From Trichobilharzia szidati (taxonomy: Eukaryota; Platyhelminthes; Trematoda; Strigeidida; Schistosomatidae): a DNA stretch of 64,000 nt. The stretch is from assembly GCA_944472155.2 (NCBI GenBank), contig OX235272.1, positions 87,178,020-87,242,019 of the forward strand, given 5' to 3'. Below, piece after piece: positions 45,601-56,944 of this stretch (positions within the stretch are counted from its first letter, which is position 1; the number at the start of each line of letters is the position of its first letter). The position numbers and the translations under genes were made by a program. The notes under the pieces were generated by a model that was not told the origin of the DNA, did no database searches, and saw only the letters and a list, made by a program, of their open reading frames with translations.

Positions 45601-47055
45601 ACCACTGGCGCGAACAAATTACACCATTTGCCCACTCTTCGGATTATTCGTCCGTTCAGTAGCCCATTGTCATTGCCACTTGTTATGGCGATGAGAAGAC
45701 ATAGCAACGACCGGTGATCAACCAGTGATTACCGAAGAGTGATTGCTAAAACTATATGAGGCTGCCATCTACTGCCACATATACACGAATCCACAGAAAC
45801 ATTATCTGACGCTACTACTTCTTGGAAAGTAGACTTAGCTAAGGTGTATAATCAAATTTCAAATGGCAACAGAAGACATTCCGTTTAAACTTTCCGAATT
45901 ATTGTGCATTGCATTCGAGCTCTAGAATACAGCACGAACACTTCGATGCCTCATTAACAAAGTATTCCGCGGCCTCCACTTTGTATACTTATACTTAGGT
46001 GACTGCCTCATCGCAAGTTCAAATAAGGAAACTAACCTTCGACACTTAGACTCGACATTTGATAAGTTACACCGATATTTTGTTAACACAAAAACCTCAG
46101 ATAGGATTGGAGTTAATGGGCTTTCTTGGTCACACCATTGACTAAAAGGGTATTCGCCCACTAACCAGTAAAGTTGAGTCGATTCCAGACTTTTGGGAGC
46201 CAATGAGTGAAGTATATTCAGACTTCTAACGGCCTGGTAAGCAATTACCGATGGTCCATTCCTAACTGTGCGTCTGTGATTAGGCCACTGACATACCTTC
46301 TTCGAGAGGATAATAAACACGTCGATCTTGATGTTTCCACTAAGAATGCTTTCATTCAAGTAAAAACGCCCCCGATGACGCTACCTTGCTCATGTATCAG
46401 GACCCAGTGGCTCCATAAAGTGTCTGAATTGATGCATCTGATACTGCGATCGCTGCAGGTCTACAACCACTGACCAAGAATCAATGTCAACCACTTGCCT
46501 TTTTCTCAAGGCAGCTACAAACAGCACAAAAAGAATTATAACATATTCTTCAGAGAACTTCCATCTATGGATTGTGGCATACTCAACTTTTTAAATTCGG
46601 TGAAGGGTAGTGAATAATTAATTACCAAAGGTCACAAACGTCTTACGCATTGTCTTAATTCTAGGCAAGTATTCACCAAGGGTATTACACCAGCTGGATT
46701 ACATTTCACAGTTGACATCGTATATCCATCAGGTCTTCGAAGTTGACAATACCGTGGCATATGCCTCATGCCGCACCTGTTCCTGCATCCAAATAAGCAG
46801 CATAGACATTGTGAAACTAGATCGTCTTCAAAAAGAGGATACAAAGCTTCAAAACCAGATGTCACCGACAACTGTGTAGTTGGCCGCTTAGGCTTAGGTA
46901 AGTACATCATCTTTTGTGACATTTCTAGTGCTCCGCCCCCTACTGTACCTAAAATTTATCTCCGTAACCCATTCAATATGTCACACAGCTTGCTCGCTCA
47001 GGAATCCAAACTATTGTTAAGCTCATCAGTAGTCAATTTTGCTGGTGTTGTATAA
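42611..47055 (+). mobile_element. Ty3/gypsy LTR retrotransposon, degenerate
   Basis: Pol is recognisable from about 45535: Pro-Asp-Arg-Leu-x-x-Ala-Arg-Thr before the RT, Lys-Val-Asp-Leu-Ala-Lys-Val-Tyr-Asn-Gln-Ile (about 45830), and a catalytic box near 45980 that reads Tyr-Leu-Gly-Asp where the family has Tyr-x-Asp-Asp. The connection domain (Asn-Tyr-Arg...Ile-Pro-Asn-Cys, frame 46207-46473), RNase H (Ala-Phe-Phe-Ser-x-Gln-Leu, about 46500) and the start of an integrase zinc-binding region (to 47055) follow. Many stops and frameshifts are present. The gag/protease part (42611-45530) is only assumed from position; it contains two diverged related segments at 43000-43060 and 43806-43890. Confidence 0.83.
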
Positions 47056-47057
47056 GA

Positions 47058-47225
47058 AATATAATCTCATTTTTTATACATGAGGGATGCTAGTTTACAG
47101 GCATCATCAATATGGTAAATTACATACACGATTAGTAAGCATATTTAATAATAATGATAATGCAATAAAGTACGTATTTATTCCTATCTATGTATGACAC
47201 ACCAGTTGTACAGGCATAACAATAA
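47058..47225 (+). repeat. Inverted flank of RTE element A (left)
   Basis: About 165 bp that reappears inverted at 49585-49745, including TTTACAGGCATCATCAATAT and GTAAGCATATTTAATAATAA. The two copies bracket the RTE element. Confidence 0.8.
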
Positions 47226-47269
47226 ACCAAATTTATATAATTTAAATAATACTTATCCATGACTTCATC

Positions 47270-49590
47270 ACAATCTCGAGGAAGTGGCGGCGCAGCCTAC
47301 TGGACACAAAAGCAAGAAGAGGAGCAGACGTTGGCTCAGACCACTACCTCGTACAAGGAACAATCCAACTCAAATTAAAGGCTTTCAGAGAAACAGGAGC
47401 TGCAGATAGACCACAAGCCAAGTTCAACACTCAAAAACTAAAGGACCAGGATACAAAGGATATCTTTACTGCAAGTATAAAGGACAAAGCCGAGACACAA
47501 ATCAACACTGGTGAAGAGGTCAGCGTCGAAAAACACTGGAACAACCTGAAAACAGTATGGAGCGAAACCTGCATGGAAGTTCTGGGCAGAAAGAAGAGAC
47601 AGGACAAACCGTGGCTCACTACGGACACTTGGAGGCTAATAGAGGAGAGAAGGATGGTGAAACAAAAAATTCTGCAGTGCACCGACGAGCAACAGAAACA
47701 GGAGTTGAATGTAAGCTACAATACACTGAACAAAGGAGTAAAGAAGAGTGCCAGAGAAGACAAAAGAAAGTATTATGAAGCCATGGCCAATGAAGCAGAA
47801 CAAGCTGCAGGCTTAGGAGACCTCGCAACACTTCACCAAACAACTAGGTACCTTTCAGGCAAAAATTCGTCACAAATTAAGCCAGTGAAGGATGAAAATG
47901 GAAAGTCAATCACCAAAGAAGTGGAGCAAAGGAAACACTGGGCTGAACACTTCAAAAGACTACTAAACCGACCGCCACCTACAACGCGCCCAACAATACC
48001 AACAACGGAAGCAGAATTACCAGTGAACATCAACCCCCCGACGAAATCAGAAGTCCTGAAGGCAATCAAGATGCTGAAAGCTGGGAAAGCAGCAGGACCA
48101 GATGGAATCCCAGCAGATGCATTGAAAGTCGACCCAGAGACAACAGCAGACCTGATGACGCCACTACTTGAGAAAGTGTGGAAAGAAGGCAAAGTACCCG
48201 AGGATTGGAAGAAAGGATACCTATTCAAACTACCAAAGAAAGGAGACTTAAGTCAATGCAAGAACTGGCGCGGAATTATGCTCCTTTCCATCCCAAGCAA
48301 AATACTAAGCCGCATCATCCTGGAAAGGATCAAACAAGCCTTGGATGAAAAACTTCGACCAGAACAAGCTGGATTCAGGAGTAACAAGTCATGTATTGAT
48401 CAAATCGCCACACTACGGATCATCATTGAACAAAGTTTGGAATGGCAGTCACCTCTCTATCTCAACTTCATCGACTTTGAAAAGGCCTTCGACAGCGTCG
48501 ATCGAGAGGTGATTTGGCAACTACTTCGCTACTACGGGGTGCCGCCGACAATTATACATCTCATCCAACAGTTGTATGACAACGCTGCATGCCAAGTAAT
48601 CCACAACGGGAAGCTCACGGAATCCTTCGAAGTGAAGACAGGAGTAAGACAGGGTTGCCTACTATCGCCAATGATTTTCCTGATTGCAGTAGACTGGATA
48701 ATGCGACAAACAGCGGGCAATGAGGAAACAGGCATAAAATGGACTCACACAAAGAACTTGGAGGATCTGGACTTCGCCGATGATATATGCCTGATTTCCC
48801 ACAAACTGGAAGATATGCAAGTGAAAAGTAACAAGTTGGCAGAAGAAGCATCAAAGATAGGACTCCAGGTGAACATAGAAAAAACAGAGGTGATGAAGAT
48901 CCCTGGCCAACACCAACAACAACAACAGACAGCAATCAGCATAAATGGAAAAAACCTGAAAGAAACTACCTCCTTTACCTACTTGGGAAGCATTGTTTCA
49001 ACTACAGGCGGAACTGACGAGGATATCAAAGCAAGGATCGGGAAAGCAAGACAACCTTTCATTACTCTGAAGTCTGTGTGGAGGACAACATCATTCAGCG
49101 TCAAAAATAAGATCGGGATTTTCAACTCCAATGTGAAGTCAGTACTACTATACGGATCAGAGACTTGGCGTGTCACAAAGAGCACCTCAAACAAGCTACA
49201 GACCTTCATTAACAGATGTCTTCGCTCAATACTCAAGATCAGATGGCCGGAAAGGATCAGCAACAAAGATCTCTGGGAGCGAACCAACCAGGAACCCATT
49301 GTGAAACAAATAGGCAGGAAGAAATGGAGATGGATTGGCTGGCCACACTCTGAGGAAACCAGCAAGTGACATCACTAGACAAGCCATTGCTCGAGTGGAA
49401 CCCGAAATGGAAGCGGCGAGTTGGTCGTCCAAGGGTGACCTGGAGGAGATCATGTGAAGAGGAGATGAAAGCATGTGGGCAGACCTGGAGCCAGGTGAAA
49501 ACTCTAGCAGAGAATCGAACGCAATGGAGACGCATGGCTGAAGCCCTATGTTCCTCTAGGAACTAAAGGAAATAATAATAATAATGCCTG
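47270..49590 (+). mobile_element. RTE-type non-LTR retrotransposon (element A), best preserved copy
   Basis: 5'-truncated inside the endonuclease: the frame is open from about 47278 and shows the terminal Gly-Ser-Asp-His-Tyr-Leu-Val endonuclease motif near 47335. The RT follows as one frame to 49369 with Ala-Gly-Lys-Ala-Ala-Gly-Pro-Asp-Gly-Ile-Pro, Asp-Phe-Glu-Lys-Ala-Phe-Asp (motif A), Arg-Gln-Gly-Cys-Leu-Leu-Ser-Pro (motif B) and Phe-Ala-Asp-Asp (motif C, about 48773), all intact. A 4-base duplication near 49343 shifts the frame, so the C-terminus is in frame 49366-49566. The 3' end carries GGAACTAAAGG and a (TAA)n tail, the RTE signature. Confidence 0.92.
47573..49369 (+). CDS. RTE element A reverse transcriptase ORF (open from ~47278)
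   Basis: Longest open frame in the window, 598 codons from the internal ATG at 47573. The frame is open upstream to about 47278, so this ATG is not the real start. Domains in order: linker, RT fingers (residues about 155-260), palm with motifs A, B and C (about 290-410), thumb, then the Tyr-Gly-Ser-Glu-Thr-Trp and Arg-Cys-Leu-Arg-Ser motifs (about 525-560) of RTE C-termini. It ends early through the 4-base duplication near 49343. The catalytic residues are intact, suggesting a recent insertion. The codons are not host-gene-like and the ORF has no introns. Confidence 0.9.
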   Translation: MEVLGRKKRQDKPWLTTDTWRLIEERRMVKQKILQCTDEQQKQELNVSYNTLNKGVKKSAREDKRKYYEAMANEAEQAAGLGDLATLHQTTRYLSGKNSSQIKPVKDENGKSITKEVEQRKHWAEHFKRLLNRPPPTTRPTIPTTEAELPVNINPPTKSEVLKAIKMLKAGKAAGPDGIPADALKVDPETTADLMTPLLEKVWKEGKVPEDWKKGYLFKLPKKGDLSQCKNWRGIMLLSIPSKILSRIILERIKQALDEKLRPEQAGFRSNKSCIDQIATLRIIIEQSLEWQSPLYLNFIDFEKAFDSVDREVIWQLLRYYGVPPTIIHLIQQLYDNAACQVIHNGKLTESFEVKTGVRQGCLLSPMIFLIAVDWIMRQTAGNEETGIKWTHTKNLEDLDFADDICLISHKLEDMQVKSNKLAEEASKIGLQVNIEKTEVMKIPGQHQQQQQTAISINGKNLKETTSFTYLGSIVSTTGGTDEDIKARIGKARQPFITLKSVWRTTSFSVKNKIGIFNSNVKSVLLYGSETWRVTKSTSNKLQTFINRCLRSILKIRWPERISNKDLWERTNQEPIVKQIGRKKWRWIGWPHSEETSK

Positions 49591-49745
49591 TACAATTGGT
49601 GTGTCCTACGCAGGTAGGAAAAATATGTATTTTATTGAATAATTATTATTAAATATGCTTACTAATCGTATATGTAATTTATCATATTGATGATGCCTGT
49701 AAATTGGCCTCCGTCATGTACAAAATGAGAATATATTATTATTAT
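49585..49745 (-). repeat. Inverted flank of RTE element A (right)
   Basis: Inverted partner of 47058-47225. It abuts the inner end of the right duplication arm at 49746. Confidence 0.8.
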
Positions 49746-50160
49746 TAAAGTTTAAATAGGAGGGGCCCTGTGACGTTACGCTGAATTACACGAGAAGTGA
49801 TTGGACTAGGTTTGACAGCCACAGACCCAAGTTTAACTATCTGGCACCTGATGTTAAGGAAAGATTTAAGACATCCCGATAGTGGGTCACGTATTCCTAA
49901 CGACTTTGGCTTATGCATTAGCAGAAAATGGTCAACGCGGTTAAATGCTTCAGAAATGTCAAAGTGGATGACAAGTACTAGTTGTCGTCTGTCACGACAA
50001 CTGGTCTGAAAATTAAAAAAGTCGAAGTGGCATGTTAGATATGATATGGATTTCAGGAATCCGTGTTGGTTCAGACTTACACTATTGCAGCTAAGCATAT
50101 GCTTGAGTATGTTATCTTTAAAACATCCTATAGATTTCAATTCGAGTTCTGCTCGGGAGT
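49746..50160 (-). mobile_element. CR1-type RT fragment (right arm)
   Basis: Counterpart of 23890-24301. Frame 50140-49745 keeps His-Phe-Asp-Ile-Ser-Glu-Ala-Phe-Asn (motif A) and motif B up to Gly-Pro-Leu-Leu-Phe, where the sequence is cut off. Confidence 0.82.
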
Positions 50161-52440
50161 CTGGCTGACGCGTGATGCCACTCAGTGGTCTCCTCAGTTT
50201 ATTTTCAAATCATCTCCATTCCCTCCTGCTTATTGGTTGTGAAGTGCTCTGTTAGGCGGCGTGATTGTTTGACCTATTCTGGCGGATTGGCTATGTAACC
50301 AACAGTATTGAACGAAGGTGGGTGTTTATGAAAGTATTTAGACTGTTGTAAATAATTATAGAGATACGCGCCAAGCTCCTGAACCATATGGATTCACCTA
50401 ACTGAGTGATAGTGATGCTAACAGTTTGGGCAATCTTTCTTTTACATTGTCTTAGGTCTCTACACTGATTTCAGAGAGGTGAGTGCCTGCCACAACTCCC
50501 CGATCCTCACTTTGAAGTCTTCATTCAGGTCACCTATATTCTGTACGATTCTCGTTGGGGGGAGGTAGCTGGACCATATGACTTTCCCCAATCTTTCTTG
50601 GTTGTTGGCGACTGACGCCTGTTTTTTGATAGGTATCTTCATCACCAGAAGTCTCTTCGCTTTCTCTCCTGACAATTTGTTGGCTTTCATTTGTTAATCT
50701 TCTGGTCTGAGTGAAGTGATACACACATTATCGGCAAAATCCGAATCTCTGGCGGTCATTTTGTCTAACCAGTGTGTGTAAGCCTTCTGACTCAGGACAC
50801 TCTGCCACTGGAACCAGCCGGTCCTGTCCTCATTTCAAACATTTTCGTGAACTAACCTTCATCAACTTTTTGGCGCGTAGCATTTTTAAATGGTTTACGA
50901 ATGTTTGCGGCACCGAACTGGTAGTACCGAGGCAGTTGTCCAGTTATTTCACAGACGGTGCCGCTCAGCACTTTAGAAAATCGATGAAATCGAGTTACAG
51001 AAATGACTACAACTGTGGTCTTCACTGTGTGATGATGCGTAGTATTATGATGACTATAGTATTATAGTATGGTGGTAGGTCTACTCATAATTTACTTTTC
51101 CTAAATCCCGCCTGTTCCTTTCAGTTCAAAGTTTATCTTGATCTTTCCACGATGATGCGACCTAATGTTTTATACGGGTTGAATGGAAGCATGATGCCAC
51201 TCCAAACCTTGCATAATCATAGTTGAACAGTTCCTACTACAGGAACGTTGTACTTTGAACGCTCAGGTTATTCACTTGGTGACAGGACGGTGAGACCAGT
51301 AGCTACATTAGAACTGTGGTACATTCATTTGAAAGTCTTCTTGTCCATACCGAACGATAGTGGGTATCTGACTAAGCTTCCCCACATTCACCTGTCCGCC
51401 AGTGTGCCCACTAAAGATACTTTCAGTGACCACTTTTGTCTTCTTACTCTCAACAAACTATCCATCGATGTATTTTGAAACCATTTTAATAATCCAGTTG
51501 GCTGCTGAAAGGACAACGTTAGTCGGAAGTTCGACAAAGTAGCGTTTCTTCAGTGGGCAAGTGTTTCCCCTTCCTTCCACATCTTCTGAAGTGGTTGCAT
51601 GTTCATGTCAACTGGGGTTTCTAGATTCGTTTTTAGTGCATTTGAAGGATTCTGTCTGGTTCTGTCGCTACCCAGGCTTTTGGTAACTCTGCAGCCCTCC
51701 CCCCTCTGCTTTTGTGGGGACTGATGGTCACGGGTAGTTTCTTGTCTGCTGAAGGTATTTTTGAACCAGTTATAGGTGGTAGTCTATTCAGGATTCCTTT
51801 TTAATTGGCCATCCCAGAATGTATTTCATTCCACCTCCTCCGTCTGCTTAACCAATTTTCTCTGGCTTCTTCAGCGCCGATCCCTTCTCGGATAGCAAGT
51901 GGCCTGCTTACTTGATATGGTGCTCTGACACCTCTCTTACTTCAGTCTTGTTCTCCGTCAGCAGTCCGTGTCTTAAAAGCGCCTTATGTATTTTCTACTA
52001 CTGATCCTCACCCATTCGTCTAGTGTTTTGTAGTTTATATTCGGTTCCCCTTTTCCTTATTTATATGTGCACTGGTTCACGTGTGTCACCATCCTTTCCT
52101 ACCGTGTTGACATCCATCTGTGGCGAGTCACTGCTTGTCCGGCCCCCTATTCAGCCTAAGATCCCCGTACAGGTTTTCTTCCATGCCATTTCCAAAAAGT
52201 TCCACTGTTCTCCTACGTTGGTTTCCCAAGTGATATTCCATAATGTATCCTACGTTTCGCTGATACTACCATAAAGGTGGCCCATGGTGGTCTGTTTCCA
52301 GCTGCTTTGAAGGTTTCCACATGAACCATGAAGATTCCTTGTTCTAGATAGCTGTCCCAGTTTATGTCTGCACCGATTCCCAAATTTGTATACATCAGGC
52401 TTCCTCTCAGCTTTCTCCAGAGTGAAGTGAATTTTTGGTG
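50161..52440 (-). mobile_element. RTE element A, decayed copy (right arm)
   Basis: Counterpart of 21601-23910. The frame 50690-50460 corresponds to the palm-thumb stretch (Lys-Ala-Asn-Lys-Leu; Asp-Phe-Lys-Val-Arg-Ile). Several stops make it a relic. Confidence 0.6.
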
Positions 52441-55400
52441 TATCCATCTCTAAAAATACACACTGATTCTTGCATATGCTCGTGCTCGTACATGCTGCCT
52501 ACAATCATCAAATCACCGAAGGTGCAAAAGTCTGTGAAGAGTTCTCCAATCTCACCCATTTCATCGTTAGCCTCTTTAACAATGAGGGGTTCTATTCGTG
52601 TTTTGATTACACCTTATTTTGTATTCATATCATCCGCAGTTATTTTGATGTCGCCATCTATCTGGGGTCTCATCCATTACTGTTTGCACTTGCCTGGGAA
52701 AGCTGTCGTTCTCCTTTGATCTTAGTTTTCCGTAGGTGCAAAAATGTATCTGTTGATAACTTTCCTACTTTTTGAGTTCTATCTTGCTTTTATGATTTGA
52801 TAGCAATTTGTTTCCAACTTCGCAAACCTTACAGTAGGGTTGGTGATGCCATAATTGTTTAGAATTTTTAGTTGTCAGCCTTGCTTACACTCTTACTGCT
52901 CTTCCGGACTTAGGACCAGCTAACAAAATGGCCAAGATAGGGTTATCCTATTCTGGAATAAATCATACATCACTCGGCGGACGTTACCCAACTCCTATCA
53001 ACAACAAGTGGGTTTCTGGTTCCCCAGAGGGATGTTTAGCCCCTATCTCCCTTACTGATGTGTTAAATATCTCACGCAAAATTTCACCCGATATGTAAGA
53101 GCTTATAAAGAAGTGACCTAACCTCTCGATTCTTACGTTTTGTTATTTCACTAACTTCAGGATGATTTACGGAAAACAAGAATTTAGCACGTCTGTGTTT
53201 AGGAACCTTCGTCTGCATGTAACAATTCTGATACACCTTAGCTGGCGATCAAACAATGTTTGGGTTTGGCAGCTGTGGGACCATCGATTCGTTTCTGCGA
53301 CGGTGGCATACGTCAATCTGTAATTTGAGCACTCATAAGCGGGATATATTCGTTTCCGAATCGCTGTCCCTCGCTGTGGCCACGTTAAGTCTCCTGCAGC
53401 TGTCTTCCGAAAATTCGGCTAGCTACTGAGAAGTGATATGGATTTTGCCAGTAGGTTCTTTGTTTTACTACTTGTTACACAGCAGTGGACTAAATCTCAG
53501 TTATCTCACCGTAGTCACCGGTGGTGTTTTATGAACCACTGGAACATCGTATAAATGGCCACACTTTCTATATTGTAATATACTTTCTCCAGAATTGTTC
53601 TCTTGAACGACCCAGGGATCACAGATTATGATGGCCCTGCTCTGTATAGAGTCCTTTCTGCTGTGTCCACAGGGACCTTGTCTTCGAGCATCTTCTTGCA
53701 TCACTTGTTTCGACTATTATACTGGCTTCTGCATGAGATGTACGGTACGAAATTTCTCTCATTATCTGAGCTTTGAATTAGTCTTTCATGGTCTTTTCAA
53801 GTAACTGACGAAGCAGAGGGGACTTCGGTTCCAACACAGAATGGGAAAATCTGTGTTGGTTAGATGAACTTCAAGATATAGTGTCTACATTCCCTGTTGT
53901 CTACCAGGTAAATGCACATATTGAAATTCGTAACTTCTGAGGCACTCCTGGTATTGAGTATGGTGGTCTTGGGTTTCTCTAAGGTGTTGCGAATATTGTA
54001 GATCTCTTTGGTCTGTCCATCGTATGCGCGTCTACCTGGGAGATAAAACCAATACATACGAACGCACGTAGAAATCTAAACCAGGTGGTGAGCTAAAGAG
54101 CATGATTCAGGAACATGAGGTGACGGAGACAATTCTCAGGGGTTCTTGCCAGCCTAGAAGGAAAACAGACCTGTGGTCTCAGAACCATTTCACCCAAATG
54201 GAAGTGATATGTAGCCGACTGTAGGAAACTGCCCATTTCACTGGCGTAGTTTGGTACAGTTTCTGATGACCTCACCCTAACCGGGCCACATCTTACCCAA
54301 TTGACTTATCACACTTCTTTATTCCATATCTGCCAGTTTCTGTGAGCTGCATTGAAGTTGTTATTAGGGTTGTAAACATCGTCCTCGCGTTTCACCACCA
54401 TGACATATGCATCATGTGCAGCTCACTGCTCCATCATCTGATGGCAGTCGTATTCCGAAACCTGTGTTATTAATACAAGTCATAAACCATTTATTTACAA
54501 CTATGATTTGTAATTTACGAACGTGAGTAAGAAAAGCAGCTATTCTCACCTTCCTTCAAGGCTTTTACTGCTCCCGAGACCTCCATTGTTGCCACACTGA
54601 CAACTCTTAGCTATGAGCTGAGTGTTGCTGTCACGGTCTTTCTCCTGCGAAGGCTTGATGATGACAAAGGGCTCACCGTATCAGTGCTCAAAAGTTCGGT
54701 AAGCAATAAGACTTGAAACTTCGCTGTCATAGTTCACACGTCGTTTGCTGTACTGGTCATTCTTGATATAAGCCTAGCATTAAGGATGTCAAGCAGTAAC
54801 TCATATTATGCCTCAGAACACCCAGAGGTTATTCACTCCCTTGAAAAGTCGAAAAGACTTCAGATAAGATGTTCCAAAATTGTCACTTTTGGCAGTACTG
54901 TTATGCGAAACCTCTCCTTGAGGCTCTAAGGACAGCTGGATTGCAGGAGACGGCAGCAGCCTATCACTTTTCGCACTTTTGAGCTATTTCAAAAGCATCT
55001 ATTTTTCTTTGGCACTTCATGAAGCCTTTACTGGAGACTAAGGCTTCTATTCAGACAGTTACTCTCTCTTATCACATAGCAACCCTTCTTCAAATCGTAT
55101 TACCATTAGGAGGATAGACCTATCTGGTGAATTTCTGCAGAAGTCTTGATTAGCTTGTTCTTGAAGGCATTGTGGAAGCTTTTCTATTTCCAAAGTGCTG
55201 TTGAATGATCTCTCCATAATGAAGAAATCACTTATCTTTATGGAGCTAATATTACAGTAGTTGGTCTACCGAAAAATCTTACCATGACGGCACAGTGGTT
55301 GTTTTAGGGACGCTGTAGTTAGGTCAATATAAACATTAGAATGGTACATGATGTCCCTCATAATCTTTTAAGTTCTACGAAAACAGGCGTCAGCTTTCGT

Positions 55401-55830
55401 GAACCAGGGAAAAAAGGGCTGAATGCGTATGGTAAGGCTACCTCTCTCATGGTAGGGATTTGTTAGTTGTGGAATTCTTCACTCAACTGAGTTGCGGTGC
55501 TTATTATACCAGACGCTTTAAGCGAAGACATCAATGTTATGCAGCTACATAAATACTGAGTCCTAACGACCTATCCCCTTAAAACCCATAAACTATGAAT
55601 GACTCCACGTCTTAACTCATCTTTTTAATTCTTCACCTTCTCCCTTATACTACTCCTTTGAGTATTTCAACTACTATTTCGCTAACACTGCACTTATTGT
55701 TGATATATGTATATGTCAATTCCCAATTTCGTTGGGTATCTCTTTTTACGTCTTCTTCCTTTTTTAAGTCAACATAATCTACACTGATTATATCTGTTAT
55801 TGCTATTATTGTTGTTTCCATTTTTGAGCA
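52441..55830. other. Unassigned arm sequence (right arm)
   Basis: Counterpart of 17996-21600 lacking that arm's insertions. Frames such as 52470-52775 are short and have no recognised motif. No gene can be supported. Confidence 0.5.
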
Positions 55831-55834
55831 CACT

Positions 55835-56119
55835 GCATGACTAATGGGTGAAAGGATCAACTCTACTTACAAAAGCTACAAGATCGTAACACACCACATA
55901 CTACAAACCACATATGATCAACCCCACCATCACTGATTTAGGAGTCAACCAGAGCTACTACAGTCGATTGGTGGGACGAAATACTCAGAAGTTTACTGAA
56001 GACCAGAAACCTTTACGTCACTACCAATAAGTGAGCACAAAGAAATCAAATCGGTTTACACTGGGTCGTAAAAACGATATTGGATATTACTGTGAATGAA
56101 GAGGTGTTTGAATTTTAAA
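55835..56119 (+). mobile_element. LTR-like dispersed repeat, complete in the right arm
   Basis: Same family as 28030-28260 and 33590-33860. About 190 bp of it (55928-56119) is absent from the left arm. It lies 160 bp upstream of the HRD1 right-copy start, so it could influence that promoter. Confidence 0.6.
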
Positions 56120-56129
56120 CAATCATTTT

Positions 56130-56277
56130 AACTTCCTCAAGAATCAAGAATTAAAAGGAATAATCGTGTGTGTTTACAGGAAACATTTATAATAATAACG
56201 GATGCGGAACCTATGGGCCTGTTCTGTTCTGCTAAACAAATTTAAAGTTCAAGGTTGTTCTACGTGGTTTGACCTTG
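56130..56277 (+). promoter_or_regulatory. HRD1 right copy, putative 5' leader with overlapping upstream ATG
   Basis: Conserved with the left leader. An upstream ATG at 56205-56207 is open past the HRD1 start in another frame here, whereas in the left copy the same ATG meets a stop after four codons. A second ATG (56213) exists only in this copy. Whether these bases are transcribed is unknown. Confidence 0.35.
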
Positions 56278-56944
56278 ATGATGAGGTACGCTCTCGTAGC
56301 CTCTGCAAGTCTGATCCTTTCATCTATTATTGTGTCTAATACCTACTATCGAAAAAAGCAGTTCTATCCGACCGTTGTATACCTCACCAATAACCAGCCT
56401 TCCCTTTCTGTAAGTGTTCAGTTGAACTTGTTATATTTCTCTACAGATTCTCCTTTTCCAATGTGTTGTGATACTGTTTCTGTTCGTTAGAGCACTCACT
56501 TATGCCTTCTTCGGTCGACTTCAGAGAGCAGAAGTGGATGTGAGTCTTAATTACTATAATAACTGTCTTTAGAACCTTGTTTCTCAGTCATGGTATGCAT
56601 TCTTCGACATGTGTTTGGTTTTCGCATTTTTTCAAAATGAACTGGGAACTGAATTCCTGTTCTTGTTTGCCATACTTTTGTTCGTTCGGGCTTTCCACTG
56701 GTTGATTGAAGAGAGAGTTGATTATGTAAGCGCACCATATGATTTTTATTGGGTTCTAGATGGAAAGAACGCCTGCTATCAGTATCCTGTTTCATCTGCG
56801 AATTATGAGTAAGTCTACTATTCGCTTGTTATCTCTGTAGCGCTCATTACTCTACTTATGCTTATTGATGGATACTTTATTAAAACATCTTATTGGAGAC
56901 CTGCTACCCATGGACTCAGTGTTCACTTGGCTTTGGGGGTTGAG
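56278..56944 (+). other. HRD1: HRD1 right copy: exons 1-5 with four micro-introns
   Basis: Same organisation as the left copy. The introns have exactly the same lengths, 37, 33, 34 and 32 nt (56410-56446, 56540-56572, 56726-56759, 56809-56840). By hand count introns 2, 3 and 4 carry 3, 2 and 3 substitutions against the left copy and intron 1 none. Exons 2, 3 and 4 are identical, and exons 1 and 5 carry two synonymous changes each. Faster change in these 33-nt segments than in the flanking exons supports the intron calls. Confidence 0.9.

Noticed and set aside
47573..49369. Host gene of 598 codons
   Set aside because: Contains all RTE reverse transcriptase motifs, no introns and an RTE 3' tail.
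56573..56812. HRD1 exon 3 extended to the TAA at 56811 as a truncated gene
   Set aside because: A 34-nt GT-AG intron inside this frame restores the family sequence and the phase of the next exon, so the stop is intronic.
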